Positions 1 through 6,874 of a stretch of DNA of 9,078 nt are shown piece after piece. Numbering within the stretch: position 1 is the first letter of the stretch; each line of letters starts with the position of its first letter. Source of the DNA: Clostridiales bacterium (GTDB taxonomy: Bacteria; Bacillota; Clostridia; Lachnospirales; Lachnospiraceae); contig JAJBVF010000344.1 of NCBI GenBank assembly GCA_020859965.1, positions 1 through 9,078 on the forward strand, in the 5' to 3' direction. Under the pieces are notes generated by a model that did not search any database, was not told where the DNA came from, and saw nothing but the letters and a program-made list of their open reading frames with translations. A program made the position numbers and the translations under genes.

Positions 1-764
1 ATGTTTTGCTTTGGATTAAAAATACCAGAGCCTGGAATCTTCTGAAAGGCATGATGATCCTGGTATCCTGCATCGCTCTGGTATATCTTCTGCAGATGAC
101 GACGCTTATGTACCTGGTGAACCGGATCGTGGATATAGCGATCACTGCGGCAGTGGTTGTTTTTCATCCGGAGATCAGGAAGGCCCTGGAGCACCTTGGC
201 GAACGGCCGATTTTTTCCGGCCTGATCATGTTCGGTGATGGAAATAAAGATGTGACAGAGCGTTTCAGTGACAAGACGGTTAATGAGATCGTGAAAGCCT
301 CTCAGGAAATGAGTAAGGCAAAAACGGGTGCCCTGATGGTGATCGAACAGAACATTCGTCTGGAAGAATACGAGCGAACTGGCATTATGCTTGACTCGAT
401 TGTCACCAGTCAGCTTCTTGTCAATATATTTGAACACAATACACCGCTTCACGATGGCGCGGTGATCATAAAGGGAAACCGCATTACGGCAGCCACCTGC
501 TATCTCCCTTTGTCTGACAATATGATGTTGAATAAGGCATTGGGTACCAGACACAGAGCCGGTGTGGGGATCAGTGAGGAGACGGATTCTCTGACTGTGA
601 TCGTATCTGAAGAGACGGGTGCTATTTCTGTTGCGTATAAGGGTGAGCTGATGCACGGAATATCAACGGATGAACTGAAGCGGCAGCTTGTGATCGCACA
701 GAATAAATCAGTTGCCCCCAGAAAATTCAAACTCTGGAAAGGGTGGACGAAGAATGAAACATAA
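1..764 (+). CDS. cdaA: Diadenylate cyclase CdaA (DacA), 5' end outside window
   Basis: Membrane-bound diadenylate cyclase that joins two ATP into the second messenger c-di-AMP. The reading frame is open from the left edge (first whole codon at position 3), and the visible N-terminus (LLWIKNTRAWNLLKG) matches the inside of the family's membrane region. The gene therefore starts upstream and about 35-40 residues are missing. Two hydrophobic segments are visible (about bases 50-115 and 125-170), followed by HPEIRKALEHLG and the DAC domain. Both catalytic signatures are intact: DGA in LHDGAVII at 453-461 and RHR in GTRHRAGVGIS at 549-557. The TTG at position 6 is an open codon within the frame, not a credible start. 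The 3' end overlaps cdaR by 11 bases, the usual cdaA-cdaR arrangement in Firmicutes, in which CdaR modulates the cyclase. Identification is firm. Confidence 0.96.
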   Translation, partial: VLLWIKNTRAWNLLKGMMILVSCIALVYLLQMTTLMYLVNRIVDIAITAAVVVFHPEIRKALEHLGERPIFSGLIMFGDGNKDVTERFSDKTVNEIVKASQEMSKAKTGALMVIEQNIRLEEYERTGIMLDSIVTSQLLVNIFEHNTPLHDGAVIIKGNRITAATCYLPLSDNMMLNKALGTRHRAGVGISEETDSLTVIVSEETGAISVAYKGELMHGISTDELKRQLVIAQNKSVAPRKFKLWKGWTKNET

Positions 765-2079
765 GACATCCGGAAAACTGCATGGCAGATTTACCAGAAA
801 TATGGCTCTTAAGCTATTGTCAGTTGCTATTGCGTTCCTGATCTGGATCGTAGTGGCGAATGTGGATAACCCGACCAAATCCAAGCTGTTCCGGGATATC
901 AAGATTGAAATTATTAACGAAGACAGTGTGACGGAGATTGATAAGGCGTTTGATATTACTTCCGAAGATTCGGTTGTGATTAAGGTGACGGAGCGCAGGC
1001 GTGTTCTGGAAAGCCTGTCTGCTTCCGATTTTACCGTTGTGGCTGATATGGAAAATCTGACTGAAATGAATACGGTTCCACTCACAGTTACCTGCAGTAA
1101 TTCCGCGGTGACGCTGGACGAAATTACTGTCGTTCCGTCTTCTATGAAAGTAGAACTGGAGCAGATTGTAGAAAATGAATTTGTGGTCACTATAGAGACT
1201 TCCGGGACACCGCAGAGCGGATATGAGGTCGGTACGACAGAGGTTGTGGAAGGCAAAACGGTACAGATTTCAGGCCCTCAGAGCCTTCTGGAGAGGATCG
1301 GCCAGGTGACAGCATCGGTTTCAGTCAGTGGAATTTCCACAGATCAACGCCTCTCTTCTACACTTACTATTTCGGATAAGAATGGCGACACGCTCAGTGA
1401 GACGCAAATGAGCCGGCTTCAGATCAAAGACTCGTCTGGTGTATTACTCTCAGATAATACGGTGGATGTCGATGTAGAGCTTTGGGAAGTTCTTTATGAA
1501 GTCCCTATTGAAATTGAGACGAGTGGGACGCCGGAGAGTGGGTATGAGATCACTGATGTGAGTACCTTGCCGACTACAGTAAATCTTGTGGGGACAAGTG
1601 AAGCTCTGGAGAATATTGATTCGATTACGGTGAGTTCCCCTGTGTCTGTAGCCGGAGCTAATGAGACTTTTACGCAGGAGATTGATCTGACGGAGACACT
1701 GACATCTATGGAAAATGTGCGTCTTGCGCAAGGTGTGGATTCAGTGATCTCGGTTACCATACAGGTCGAAAAAAGCGGAGATCAGACAGTACAGATCGCT
1801 CTTTCTGATCTTACAGTTCTGAATCGCCCCGAGGATATGGTGCTTACATTCTCTCCTGCGGATGTGATTTCCGTGACGGTTCATGCGGATGAGGAAGACA
1901 GTACGATCCTGGCAAGTGAGATTTCGGCTACGATTGACCTGGCTGATTGTACTGTCGCAGGCGATTATGAGATTCCGGTGGAAATTGAGCTGCCGGACGG
2001 ATATACACTTGTGTCTGAAGTGACATTGATCGTGAATGCCGCGGAGACGGAACAGATAGAAGTTTCAACGGAGGAATAG
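754..2079 (+). CDS. cdaR: CdaR, YbbR-domain regulator of CdaA
   Basis: A 441-residue membrane-anchored extracytoplasmic protein of the YbbR family, known in Firmicutes as the partner and modulator of the diadenylate cyclase CdaA. A short basic N-terminus leads into one transmembrane helix at about residues 18-36 (KLLSVAIAFLIWIVVANVDNP, the family signature). About four beta-rich YbbR repeats follow, near residues 46-138, 142-246, 249-338 and 342-430. Repeats 2 and 3 share an almost identical opening, SGTPQSGYE at 150-158 and SGTPESGYE at 257-265. The outer part is acidic and ends in a Glu-rich tail. The ATG at 754 is preferred over an in-frame ATG at 712: it follows GGAAAGGGTGG at 736-746, it gives the normal basic N-terminus, and the 14-residue extension does not look like family sequence. 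The 11-base overlap with cdaA suggests translational coupling. Confidence 0.95.
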   Translation: MKHKTSGKLHGRFTRNMALKLLSVAIAFLIWIVVANVDNPTKSKLFRDIKIEIINEDSVTEIDKAFDITSEDSVVIKVTERRRVLESLSASDFTVVADMENLTEMNTVPLTVTCSNSAVTLDEITVVPSSMKVELEQIVENEFVVTIETSGTPQSGYEVGTTEVVEGKTVQISGPQSLLERIGQVTASVSVSGISTDQRLSSTLTISDKNGDTLSETQMSRLQIKDSSGVLLSDNTVDVDVELWEVLYEVPIEIETSGTPESGYEITDVSTLPTTVNLVGTSEALENIDSITVSSPVSVAGANETFTQEIDLTETLTSMENVRLAQGVDSVISVTIQVEKSGDQTVQIALSDLTVLNRPEDMVLTFSPADVISVTVHADEEDSTILASEISATIDLADCTVAGDYEIPVEIELPDGYTLVSEVTLIVNAAETEQIEVSTEE

Positions 2080-2084
2080 ATTCA

Positions 2085-2342
2085 ATGGAGAGAAGAATGA
2101 CCGTAAAGAATGAGCTGGGGCTCCATCTTCGTCCGGCGGGTGAGCTTTGTACGATGGCGATGGAGTATGAATCGAAAATTACGATTCATTTCAGAGATCG
2201 GGAATACAATGCAAAGAGTCTGCTGAGTGTCTTAAGCGCCTGTGTACAGAGCGGAGATGAGATTGTTATGGAATTTGATGGACCGGATGAGGAGATAGCG
2301 GCAGAAAAGATTTCAGCTTTTATCGATGGATTGCACGGATAG
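2085..2342 (+). CDS. HPr-like phosphocarrier protein (divergent)
   Basis: An 85-residue cytoplasmic protein of the HPr fold, the phosphate carrier and regulator of the PTS sugar system. The active-site segment ELGLHLRPAG has the phosphorylatable His at residue 14 and the conserved Arg at 16. The regulatory-serine segment NAKSLLSVL places Ser at 45, where HPr kinase would act. It is not a Crh protein, because the His is kept. It departs from standard HPr: Leu follows the active His where Ala, Ser or Thr is usual, and SACVQSG replaces the common SLGVQ. It starts 5 bases after cdaR ends, with GGAGG at 2070-2074 lying in the end of cdaR and 10 bases before ATG 2085. No PTS enzyme gene is nearby. 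A dedicated regulatory role tied to c-di-AMP is possible but is inference. An ATG at 2097 is a less likely start. Confidence 0.88.
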   Translation: MERRMTVKNELGLHLRPAGELCTMAMEYESKITIHFRDREYNAKSLLSVLSACVQSGDEIVMEFDGPDEEIAAEKISAFIDGLHG

Positions 2343-2343
2343 A

Positions 2344-2364
2344 AGATCTTTTACACATAGATCT
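2344..2364 (+). repeat. Small inverted repeat after the HPr-like gene
   Basis: AGATCT at 2344-2349 and again at 2359-2364. Each copy is its own reverse complement, so the pair can form a 6-bp hairpin with a 9-base loop right behind the stop codon. It is AT-rich and no T run follows, so it is at most a weak mRNA 3' structure and not a convincing intrinsic terminator. Confidence 0.3.
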
Positions 2365-2394
2365 GCAACGTAATTGCTGCATTGAGATTTATCA

Positions 2395-2423
2395 TCCACA
2401 GATCCTTTGCCAGATCGTATAAT
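2395..2423 (+). promoter_or_regulatory. Putative sigma-A promoter P1 before a structured RNA
   Basis: A perfect -10 box TATAAT at 2418-2423 lies 17 bases after TCCACA at 2395-2400, which matches four of six positions of TTGACA. Transcription would begin near 2430, at the 5' foot of a small hairpin and just before a long hairpin that ends in a T run. The placement in non-coding DNA directly ahead of a self-contained structured segment supports it. The weak -35 is the main doubt. Confidence 0.5.
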
Positions 2424-2429
2424 GGGGGT

Positions 2430-2558
2430 GTCTGAGGTTCACCTTAAGACAATTGCAGGCCGCACCCGCACAAAAGAAATACATAACTGCAGCATCCAGG
2501 CATCATCGTGGCTGTCATGGATGCAGAGATTATGTATTCTGTGGAGGCGGCCTTTTTT
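2430..2558 (+). ncRNA. Candidate structured RNA of unknown family (sRNA or leader)
   Basis: About 130 bases bounded by a TATAAT promoter at the 5' side and a hairpin plus T6 at the 3' side. The first element is a small hairpin at 2429-2451: TGTCT pairs with AGACA, then AGG with CCT, around a TTCA tetraloop with a 1x2 internal loop. After ATTGC comes a long hairpin filling 2457-2553. The segment has no convincing coding frame; the short frames crossing it have no plausible start site or family resemblance. I do not recognise it as 6S RNA, SRP RNA, T-box or any riboswitch I know. It could be a free small RNA, a terminating leader of the downstream transferase gene, or just the 3' end of the c-di-AMP operon. 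Strand is set by the promoter and T run. Confidence 0.4.
2457..2558 (+). terminator. Long imperfect hairpin with T6: intrinsic terminator or attenuator
   Basis: The base is AGGCCGC (2457-2463) pairing with GCGGCCT (2547-2553). Further up, CCGCA (2466-2470) pairs with TGTGG (2540-2544), including one G-U pair. AATACATAA (2478-2486) pairs perfectly with TTATGTATT (2530-2538), and GCATCC (2492-2497) with GGATGC (2519-2524). The top is a loop of about 21 bases, and six T's follow at 2553-2558. The GC-rich base with the T run is terminator-like. The arm of nearly 100 bases is much longer than an ordinary terminator needs. It may end both transcripts coming from the cda operon and those from P1. 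Confidence 0.6.
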
Positions 2559-2570
2559 ACTGCTTTCCGG

Positions 2571-2599
2571 TTGTTATTTTGCCTTAAGTGTTTTATAAT
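2571..2599 (+). promoter_or_regulatory. Putative sigma-A promoter P2 for the transferase gene
   Basis: TTGTTA at 2571-2576 (four of six to TTGACA), a 17-base spacer, and a perfect TATAAT at 2594-2599. It lies immediately behind the T-run hairpin and 95 bases before the start of the sugar transferase fusion gene. Transcription would start near 2606 and give an 89-base leader in which I see no strong fold apart from the ribosome site. This is probably the main promoter for the transferase and, through overlap, for the pyr genes. Confidence 0.55.
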
Positions 2600-2694
2600 G
2601 TCCGATAGCATGGCGCTGACTCTATTGTTGATCGAACATCAGGCAATGGAAACAGCAGTGGCGGTGCGGCAGGTCGGAAGGAGAGATACGTTTC

Positions 2695-4992
2695 ATGAAG
2701 AAAAGAGAACAGTACAAAAGACTGATCATGTTCGTGGCTTCGGTACTGATCGTAGCAATACAGACCGGTGTATTTGCGTATACCTGGTTTCATGAATATC
2801 ATATACCGTCCGTGATTGGCAGAAGGTACAGCTTCTGGGGACATTGGGCATTGATTGCGCTGTACGCATTTCTGGTCGTGGTGGTGTCCAAGCTTTTTTC
2901 TGCTTTTAAAGTCGGATATCAGAGAGTGCTTGACGTGCTTCTCTCTCAGATTTTTTCGGTTCTGATCGTCAATTTTGTCATATATCTCCAGCTGGCGCTG
3001 ATCGGACGTTGGACGTTTCTGGAACACATCGGGCCGATGATTCGTGTGTGTGTGATCAATCTGATTGCGGTTATTTTATGGGTTCTCTTTATGAGATGGA
3101 TTTATGTGAGAATCTATCCGCCGCATGAGATTCTGTTGATTTATGGGAAATTCAGCCCAAATGCATTGATGGATAAAATGAAAACGCGGAAAGATAAGTA
3201 TGCGATTCAGGGTACCATTTCTCTGGAACGGGGAACAGAAGCAATCAAAAAAGAGATTCTGAAGTATCAGGCGGTTATGATTGGCGACATTCCATCACAT
3301 GAACGAAATCTGTTTTTGAAGTTCTGTTTTGAACATGATATCCGGTGTTACTGTCAGCCTAAGATCTCTGATATTATGGTGATGAGTTCAGAGGAGATCA
3401 ACATGTTTGATACGCCTTTGCTATTGTTTCGCAATCGCGGTCTGACTGTGGAGCAGCAGGCAGTCAAACGATTTTTTGATGTGGTCATTTCAGCTGCAGG
3501 GCTGGTCTTGCTTTCGCCATTGTTTCTGATTATCGCCATCCTGATAAAAGGTTACGACGGCGGACCTGTTTTTTATCGCCAGGAACGCCTGACAAAGGAT
3601 GGGAAAATATTTATGGTATATAAGTTTCGCAGCATGCGTGTGGATTCGGAGAAACATGGCGCACGTCTGGCGGCGAAAGGGGACAGCCGTGTCACACCTG
3701 TAGGAAAGGTGCTGCGCAACATTCACTTTGATGAGCTCCCCCAGCTTCTTAACATCCTTGCGGGAGATATGTCTCTGGTTGGACCAAGACCAGAGCGCCC
3801 GGAGATTGCCGCAGAATACGAAAAAGAGATTCCGGAATTCTTTTACCGCCTGAAGGTAAAGGCTGGCCTGACCGGATATGCGCAGGTCTATGGAAAATAT
3901 AATACAAAGCCTTATGACAAGCTGAAACTGGATCTCACATATATCGAGAATTTTTCCTTTTTACTTGACCTGCAGCTGATCGCTACGACAGTAAAGATTT
4001 TGTTTCAGAAAGAGAACACAGAAGGGGTGGAGCAGTGGCAGAAGACTGCCTCAACACGGGATGCCGCGGCTAAAGTATCCGTGTTTCCAGACGAAAAGAC
4101 AGAAGATTCTTCCGAAATGAAGAAGCGGGAAGAAAAGCGGAATAATGACTTCCCGGATGGAAAGACTGATGTTTCGGATGATGCGCCGCTTGTATCGGTG
4201 ATCATACCTGCATTTGGATGTGCAGAGACGATTTCCTGTGCAATCGATTCTGCTCTGGCTCAGGACGTTCCTGTAGAGATTCTGGTACTGAATGACTGTT
4301 CCCCGGATAATCTGGATATTGTAATGAAGAAATATCGGAGCTTGAAACAGGTGATGTACAGTAAGAATGAAACGCCTCTGGGCGCTGCAGGTACACGCAA
4401 CCGGGGAGTTCAGATGGCGAGAGGAAAATATGTCGCTTTCCTGGATGCTGATGACTGGTGGGATGAGGACAAGCTGAAAAAGCAGCTGGCATTGCTGGAA
4501 AATCATGAAAATGACGAATACTCTCCGGCTTTATGTGCGACTGCGAGGGAGCTGGTTACCGGGAAAGGTACGCTGACCGGTCATGTAATCCCTGTGCCAG
4601 AGAAGATTACCAGGCGCCGCCTTTTGCTTCATAATTGTATCAATTGTTCTTCTGTTCTTCTGCGGACAGAAATCGCGCGGGAATTCCCGATGGAAAATGA
4701 AGATAGTCATGAGGATTATATTACCTGGCTGCGTATTTTGAAAAAATATGGCTATGCAGTGGCAGTAAATGAACCACTGCTAAAATATCGTCTGAGTGCT
4801 TCCGGCAAGTCGGGCGGTAAACTTAAGTCGGCACGCATGACTTATCATGTGTACCGCTATGTGGGGTATGGCAGGCTCGCTTCTGGCTGTTTGTTCTGTG
4901 CCTATGCGTTTAATGGTGTGGTAAAGTACGCGCGAGCGTATCTGATAAATAAAAATACGGAGGAAAAGAGTAATGATACAGAAACTGATTGA
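2695..4992 (+). CDS. Fusion of phosphoglycosyl transferase (WcaJ-like) and family 2 glycosyltransferase
   Basis: A 765-residue inner-membrane enzyme with two catalytic modules. Residues 1-140 carry about four transmembrane helices (near 11-31, 49-69, 84-104, 113-137). A cytosolic region at 141-250 resembles the part before the catalytic domain in WcaJ-type enzymes. The bacterial sugar-transferase domain spans about 257-447: a membrane helix with a Pro kink (FDVVISAAGLVLLSP), FYRQERLTKDGK, YKFRSM, the catalytic Asp-Glu in FDELPQ (346-347), and GDMSLVGPRPERP. It would move a sugar phosphate from a UDP-sugar to undecaprenyl phosphate. A charged linker at 448-497 joins a GT-A family 2 domain with VSVIIPAFG, DADD (584-587), and HEDYITWLR (Asp 674 the likely base). 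Its C-terminal end resembles TuaG-like transferases. GGAAGGAGA at 2676-2684 sets the ATG at 2695. The last 20 bases overlap pyrF. The sugar specificity and the polymer made are unknown. Confidence 0.9.
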   Translation: MKKREQYKRLIMFVASVLIVAIQTGVFAYTWFHEYHIPSVIGRRYSFWGHWALIALYAFLVVVVSKLFSAFKVGYQRVLDVLLSQIFSVLIVNFVIYLQLALIGRWTFLEHIGPMIRVCVINLIAVILWVLFMRWIYVRIYPPHEILLIYGKFSPNALMDKMKTRKDKYAIQGTISLERGTEAIKKEILKYQAVMIGDIPSHERNLFLKFCFEHDIRCYCQPKISDIMVMSSEEINMFDTPLLLFRNRGLTVEQQAVKRFFDVVISAAGLVLLSPLFLIIAILIKGYDGGPVFYRQERLTKDGKIFMVYKFRSMRVDSEKHGARLAAKGDSRVTPVGKVLRNIHFDELPQLLNILAGDMSLVGPRPERPEIAAEYEKEIPEFFYRLKVKAGLTGYAQVYGKYNTKPYDKLKLDLTYIENFSFLLDLQLIATTVKILFQKENTEGVEQWQKTASTRDAAAKVSVFPDEKTEDSSEMKKREEKRNNDFPDGKTDVSDDAPLVSVIIPAFGCAETISCAIDSALAQDVPVEILVLNDCSPDNLDIVMKKYRSLKQVMYSKNETPLGAAGTRNRGVQMARGKYVAFLDADDWWDEDKLKKQLALLENHENDEYSPALCATARELVTGKGTLTGHVIPVPEKITRRRLLLHNCINCSSVLLRTEIAREFPMENEDSHEDYITWLRILKKYGYAVAVNEPLLKYRLSASGKSGGKLKSARMTYHVYRYVGYGRLASGCLFCAYAFNGVVKYARAYLINKNTEEKSNDTETD

Positions 4993-5947
4993 AAACATAA
5001 AAAAAACAAACGCGCCTGTCGTTGTAGGACTCGATCCGATGCTGGCCTATATACCTGATTCGATTACGAAGGCTGCTTTTTCAGAATACGGTGAGACACT
5101 TGAGGGAGCTGCGGAGGCGGTGTGGCAGTATAATAAAAAAATTGTCGACGCGGTGTACGATCTGATTCCGGCTGTGAAGCCGCAGATTGCCATGTATGAG
5201 CAGTTTGGGCTTCCAGGACTGGCTGCATTTAAGAAGACAGTTGATTACTGTAAATCAAAAGAACTGGTGGTGATCGGCGATGTAAAGCGCGGCGATATCG
5301 GATCGACATCAGCGGCTTATGCGGCTGCTCATCTTGGCAGTGTGCGTGTCGGCAGCCAGATGCTTACCCCTTTTGGAGAAGATTTCGCTACGGTCAATCC
5401 ATATCTTGGGATAGACGGGATCAAACCATTTCTCGATGTCTGCAGGGAAGAAAAGAAAGGGATTTTTGTTCTGGTCAAGACATCCAATCCTTCGAGCGGA
5501 GAGTTTCAGGATCAGCTGATCGCAGATACGTCATCCCGGGAAGGCAATGCGCAGAATGCATTCGGACAGAGGCCTCTGTATGAACTGGTGGGTGAAAAAG
5601 TAGCTGAATGGGCAGACACCTGTATGGGGGATACTTACAGCTATGTTGGAGCTGTGGTAGGTGCCACCTATCCGGAGATGGGTAAGGTCCTGCGCCGTGT
5701 TATGCCAAAGTCATTTATCCTGGTGCCGGGCTATGGCGCGCAGGGCGGAAAAGCAGAAGATCTTGTGCATTATTTCAATGAAGACGGGTTAGGCGCAATT
5801 GTGAATTCTTCCCGTGGAATCATCGCGGCATACAAACAGGAAAAATATGCTTCTTTTGGTGCGGACCACTTTGCTGAAGCGAGCCGTGCGGCGGTTGTGG
5901 ATATGATCGAGGATATCAGACATGCGCTGGAGACCAGGAGCTGTTAA
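4973..5947 (+). CDS. pyrF: Orotidine 5'-phosphate decarboxylase, type 2
   Basis: A 324-residue cytosolic enzyme for the last step of UMP synthesis, removing CO2 from OMP. VVVGLDP (residues 16-22) is the first strand with its substrate Asp. VVIGDVKRGDIGSTSAAY (99-116) carries the catalytic Asp-Lys-Asp set (D103, K105, D108) in the form typical of the type 2 subfamily. VPGYGAQGG (251-259) and NSSRGII (278-284, phosphate-binding Arg) complete the TIM-barrel signatures. It is somewhat longer than short type 2 members such as the mycobacterial enzyme, with extra sequence near residues 183-200. The ATG at 4973 follows GGAGG (4959-4963) by 9 bases, and both lie inside the 3' end of the transferase gene, so its translation is probably coupled to that gene. 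pyrK follows after 62 bases. Confidence 0.96.
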   Translation: MIQKLIENIKKTNAPVVVGLDPMLAYIPDSITKAAFSEYGETLEGAAEAVWQYNKKIVDAVYDLIPAVKPQIAMYEQFGLPGLAAFKKTVDYCKSKELVVIGDVKRGDIGSTSAAYAAAHLGSVRVGSQMLTPFGEDFATVNPYLGIDGIKPFLDVCREEKKGIFVLVKTSNPSSGEFQDQLIADTSSREGNAQNAFGQRPLYELVGEKVAEWADTCMGDTYSYVGAVVGATYPEMGKVLRRVMPKSFILVPGYGAQGGKAEDLVHYFNEDGLGAIVNSSRGIIAAYKQEKYASFGADHFAEASRAAVVDMIEDIRHALETRSC

Positions 5948-6009
5948 AACAACATGTGCAGATGTATAAGTTGTTTCGTAACAAATCCTTAGACAGACAG
6001 GAGAAAAAA

Positions 6010-6864
6010 ATGGCGGAAAAATCGATTCAGAAAGCAATCATTCTTTCACAGGAAATGATCGCGGACCAGATATACAGTATGTGGCTGAAAGCAGAGCCGA
6101 TCGCAAAAAACGCTCTGCCGGGACAGTTTGTCTCCGTGTACAGTAATGATTCGGGGCGGATGCTTCCGCGCCCGATCAGCATCTGTGAGACCGATGCAAA
6201 GCGTGGTGCTCTGAGACTGGTATACCGGGTGGCCGGGAAAGGTACGGCGGAATTTGCCGGATATCATGCGGGGGAATCTCTTGAAATTCTGGGACCTCTG
6301 GGGAATGGCTTTCCGCTGGAAGAGTGTCCGGCAGGGCAGACGGCTTTTCTGATCGGAGGGGGGATCGGAATTCCTCCGATGGTGGAACTTTCAAAAAGGC
6401 TGAGCGGCAACGTTCAGGTGATAGCGGGATATCGCGATGAACTTTTTCTGACAGATGAGCTGGCCGCAAATGGAAAACTGTATCTTTCTGTAGAAAATGA
6501 GGCAGCTTTCCGAAAGAGCAATACTGTGCATTCGGCAGAAAGTGATACCCCCTGCTCAAAATCCTGCCTGAACGGATACCCGGCCACGCATGGGAATGTG
6601 CTGGACTGTATCCGCGAAAAGAATCTTCAGGCGGATGTCATTTTTGCCTGCGGCCCGACTCCAATGCTGCGCGCTGTCAAAACCTATGCACAAGAGCAGG
6701 GGATCCGGTGCTGGCTTTCTCTTGAACAGCGGATGGCATGCGGCATCGGAGCCTGCCTTGCCTGCGTCTGCGATTCGAATGAGGTTGATGCGCATTCTCA
6801 GGTCAGGAATAAGCGTATCTGTAAAGAAGGTCCGGTGTTTGCTGCGGCTGATGTGGTTTTGTGA
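6010..6864 (+). CDS. pyrK: Dihydroorotate dehydrogenase B electron-transfer subunit
   Basis: A 284-residue FAD and [2Fe-2S] protein that passes electrons from dihydroorotate, through the PyrD FMN, to NAD+ in the heterotetrameric class 1B dehydrogenase. MLPRPISIC (51-59) is the FAD-binding motif, LIGGGIGIPPM (114-124) the nucleotide-binding loop, and FACGPTPML (212-220) the NAD-domain motif. The cluster ligands lie in RMACGIGACLACVC and ICKEGP (C244, C249, C252 and C271). It is about 25 residues longer than usual PyrK. The extra part at about 165-195 lies in the NAD domain and contains a CSKSC pair (C182, C186). ATG 6010 is chosen over the in-frame ATG at 5956 because AGGAG (5999-6003) sits 6 bases ahead of it and the added 18 residues do not look like family sequence. 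Confidence 0.95.
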   Translation: MAEKSIQKAIILSQEMIADQIYSMWLKAEPIAKNALPGQFVSVYSNDSGRMLPRPISICETDAKRGALRLVYRVAGKGTAEFAGYHAGESLEILGPLGNGFPLEECPAGQTAFLIGGGIGIPPMVELSKRLSGNVQVIAGYRDELFLTDELAANGKLYLSVENEAAFRKSNTVHSAESDTPCSKSCLNGYPATHGNVLDCIREKNLQADVIFACGPTPMLRAVKTYAQEQGIRCWLSLEQRMACGIGACLACVCDSNEVDAHSQVRNKRICKEGPVFAAADVVL

Positions 6865-6874
6865 GGGAATGACG

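Noticed and set aside
1195..1548. Similar DNA segments in cdaR encoding SGTPQSGYE and SGTPESGYE
   Set aside because: They are diverged copies of the YbbR domain motif, expected for this family, not a mobile or recombination repeat.
2407..2598. Short open frame of 63 codons across the structured intergenic region
   Set aside because: It starts at an ATG-less position inside promoter-like sequence, has no ribosome site and no recognisable protein features, and runs through the long hairpin and T run.
2508..2795. Open frame of 95 codons overlapping the start of the transferase gene
   Set aside because: It lies mostly in the hairpin and leader and then runs out of frame inside a clear coding sequence. 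No ribosome site or family resemblance.
2593..3027. 144-codon open frame on the minus strand
   Set aside because: It is antisense to the membrane part of the transferase and its residue make-up (many His, Arg and Gln) is typical of a shadow frame.
5944..5970. Promoter between pyrF and pyrK (TTAAAA, 15 bases, TATAAG)
   Set aside because: The spacing is short and both boxes are weak. An AAACAAC/GTTGTTT hairpin (5947-5976) here has no T run and is AT-rich, so I make no call in this 62-base gap.
5956..6009. Longer N-terminus for PyrK
   Set aside because: The 18 extra residues lack a ribosome site and family similarity, while AGGAG sits 6 bases before ATG 6010.
6590..6874. Upstream extension of the pyrD frame
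   Set aside because: It lies wholly inside pyrK in another frame. PyrD family similarity begins at the ATG at 6875, which has its own ribosome site.
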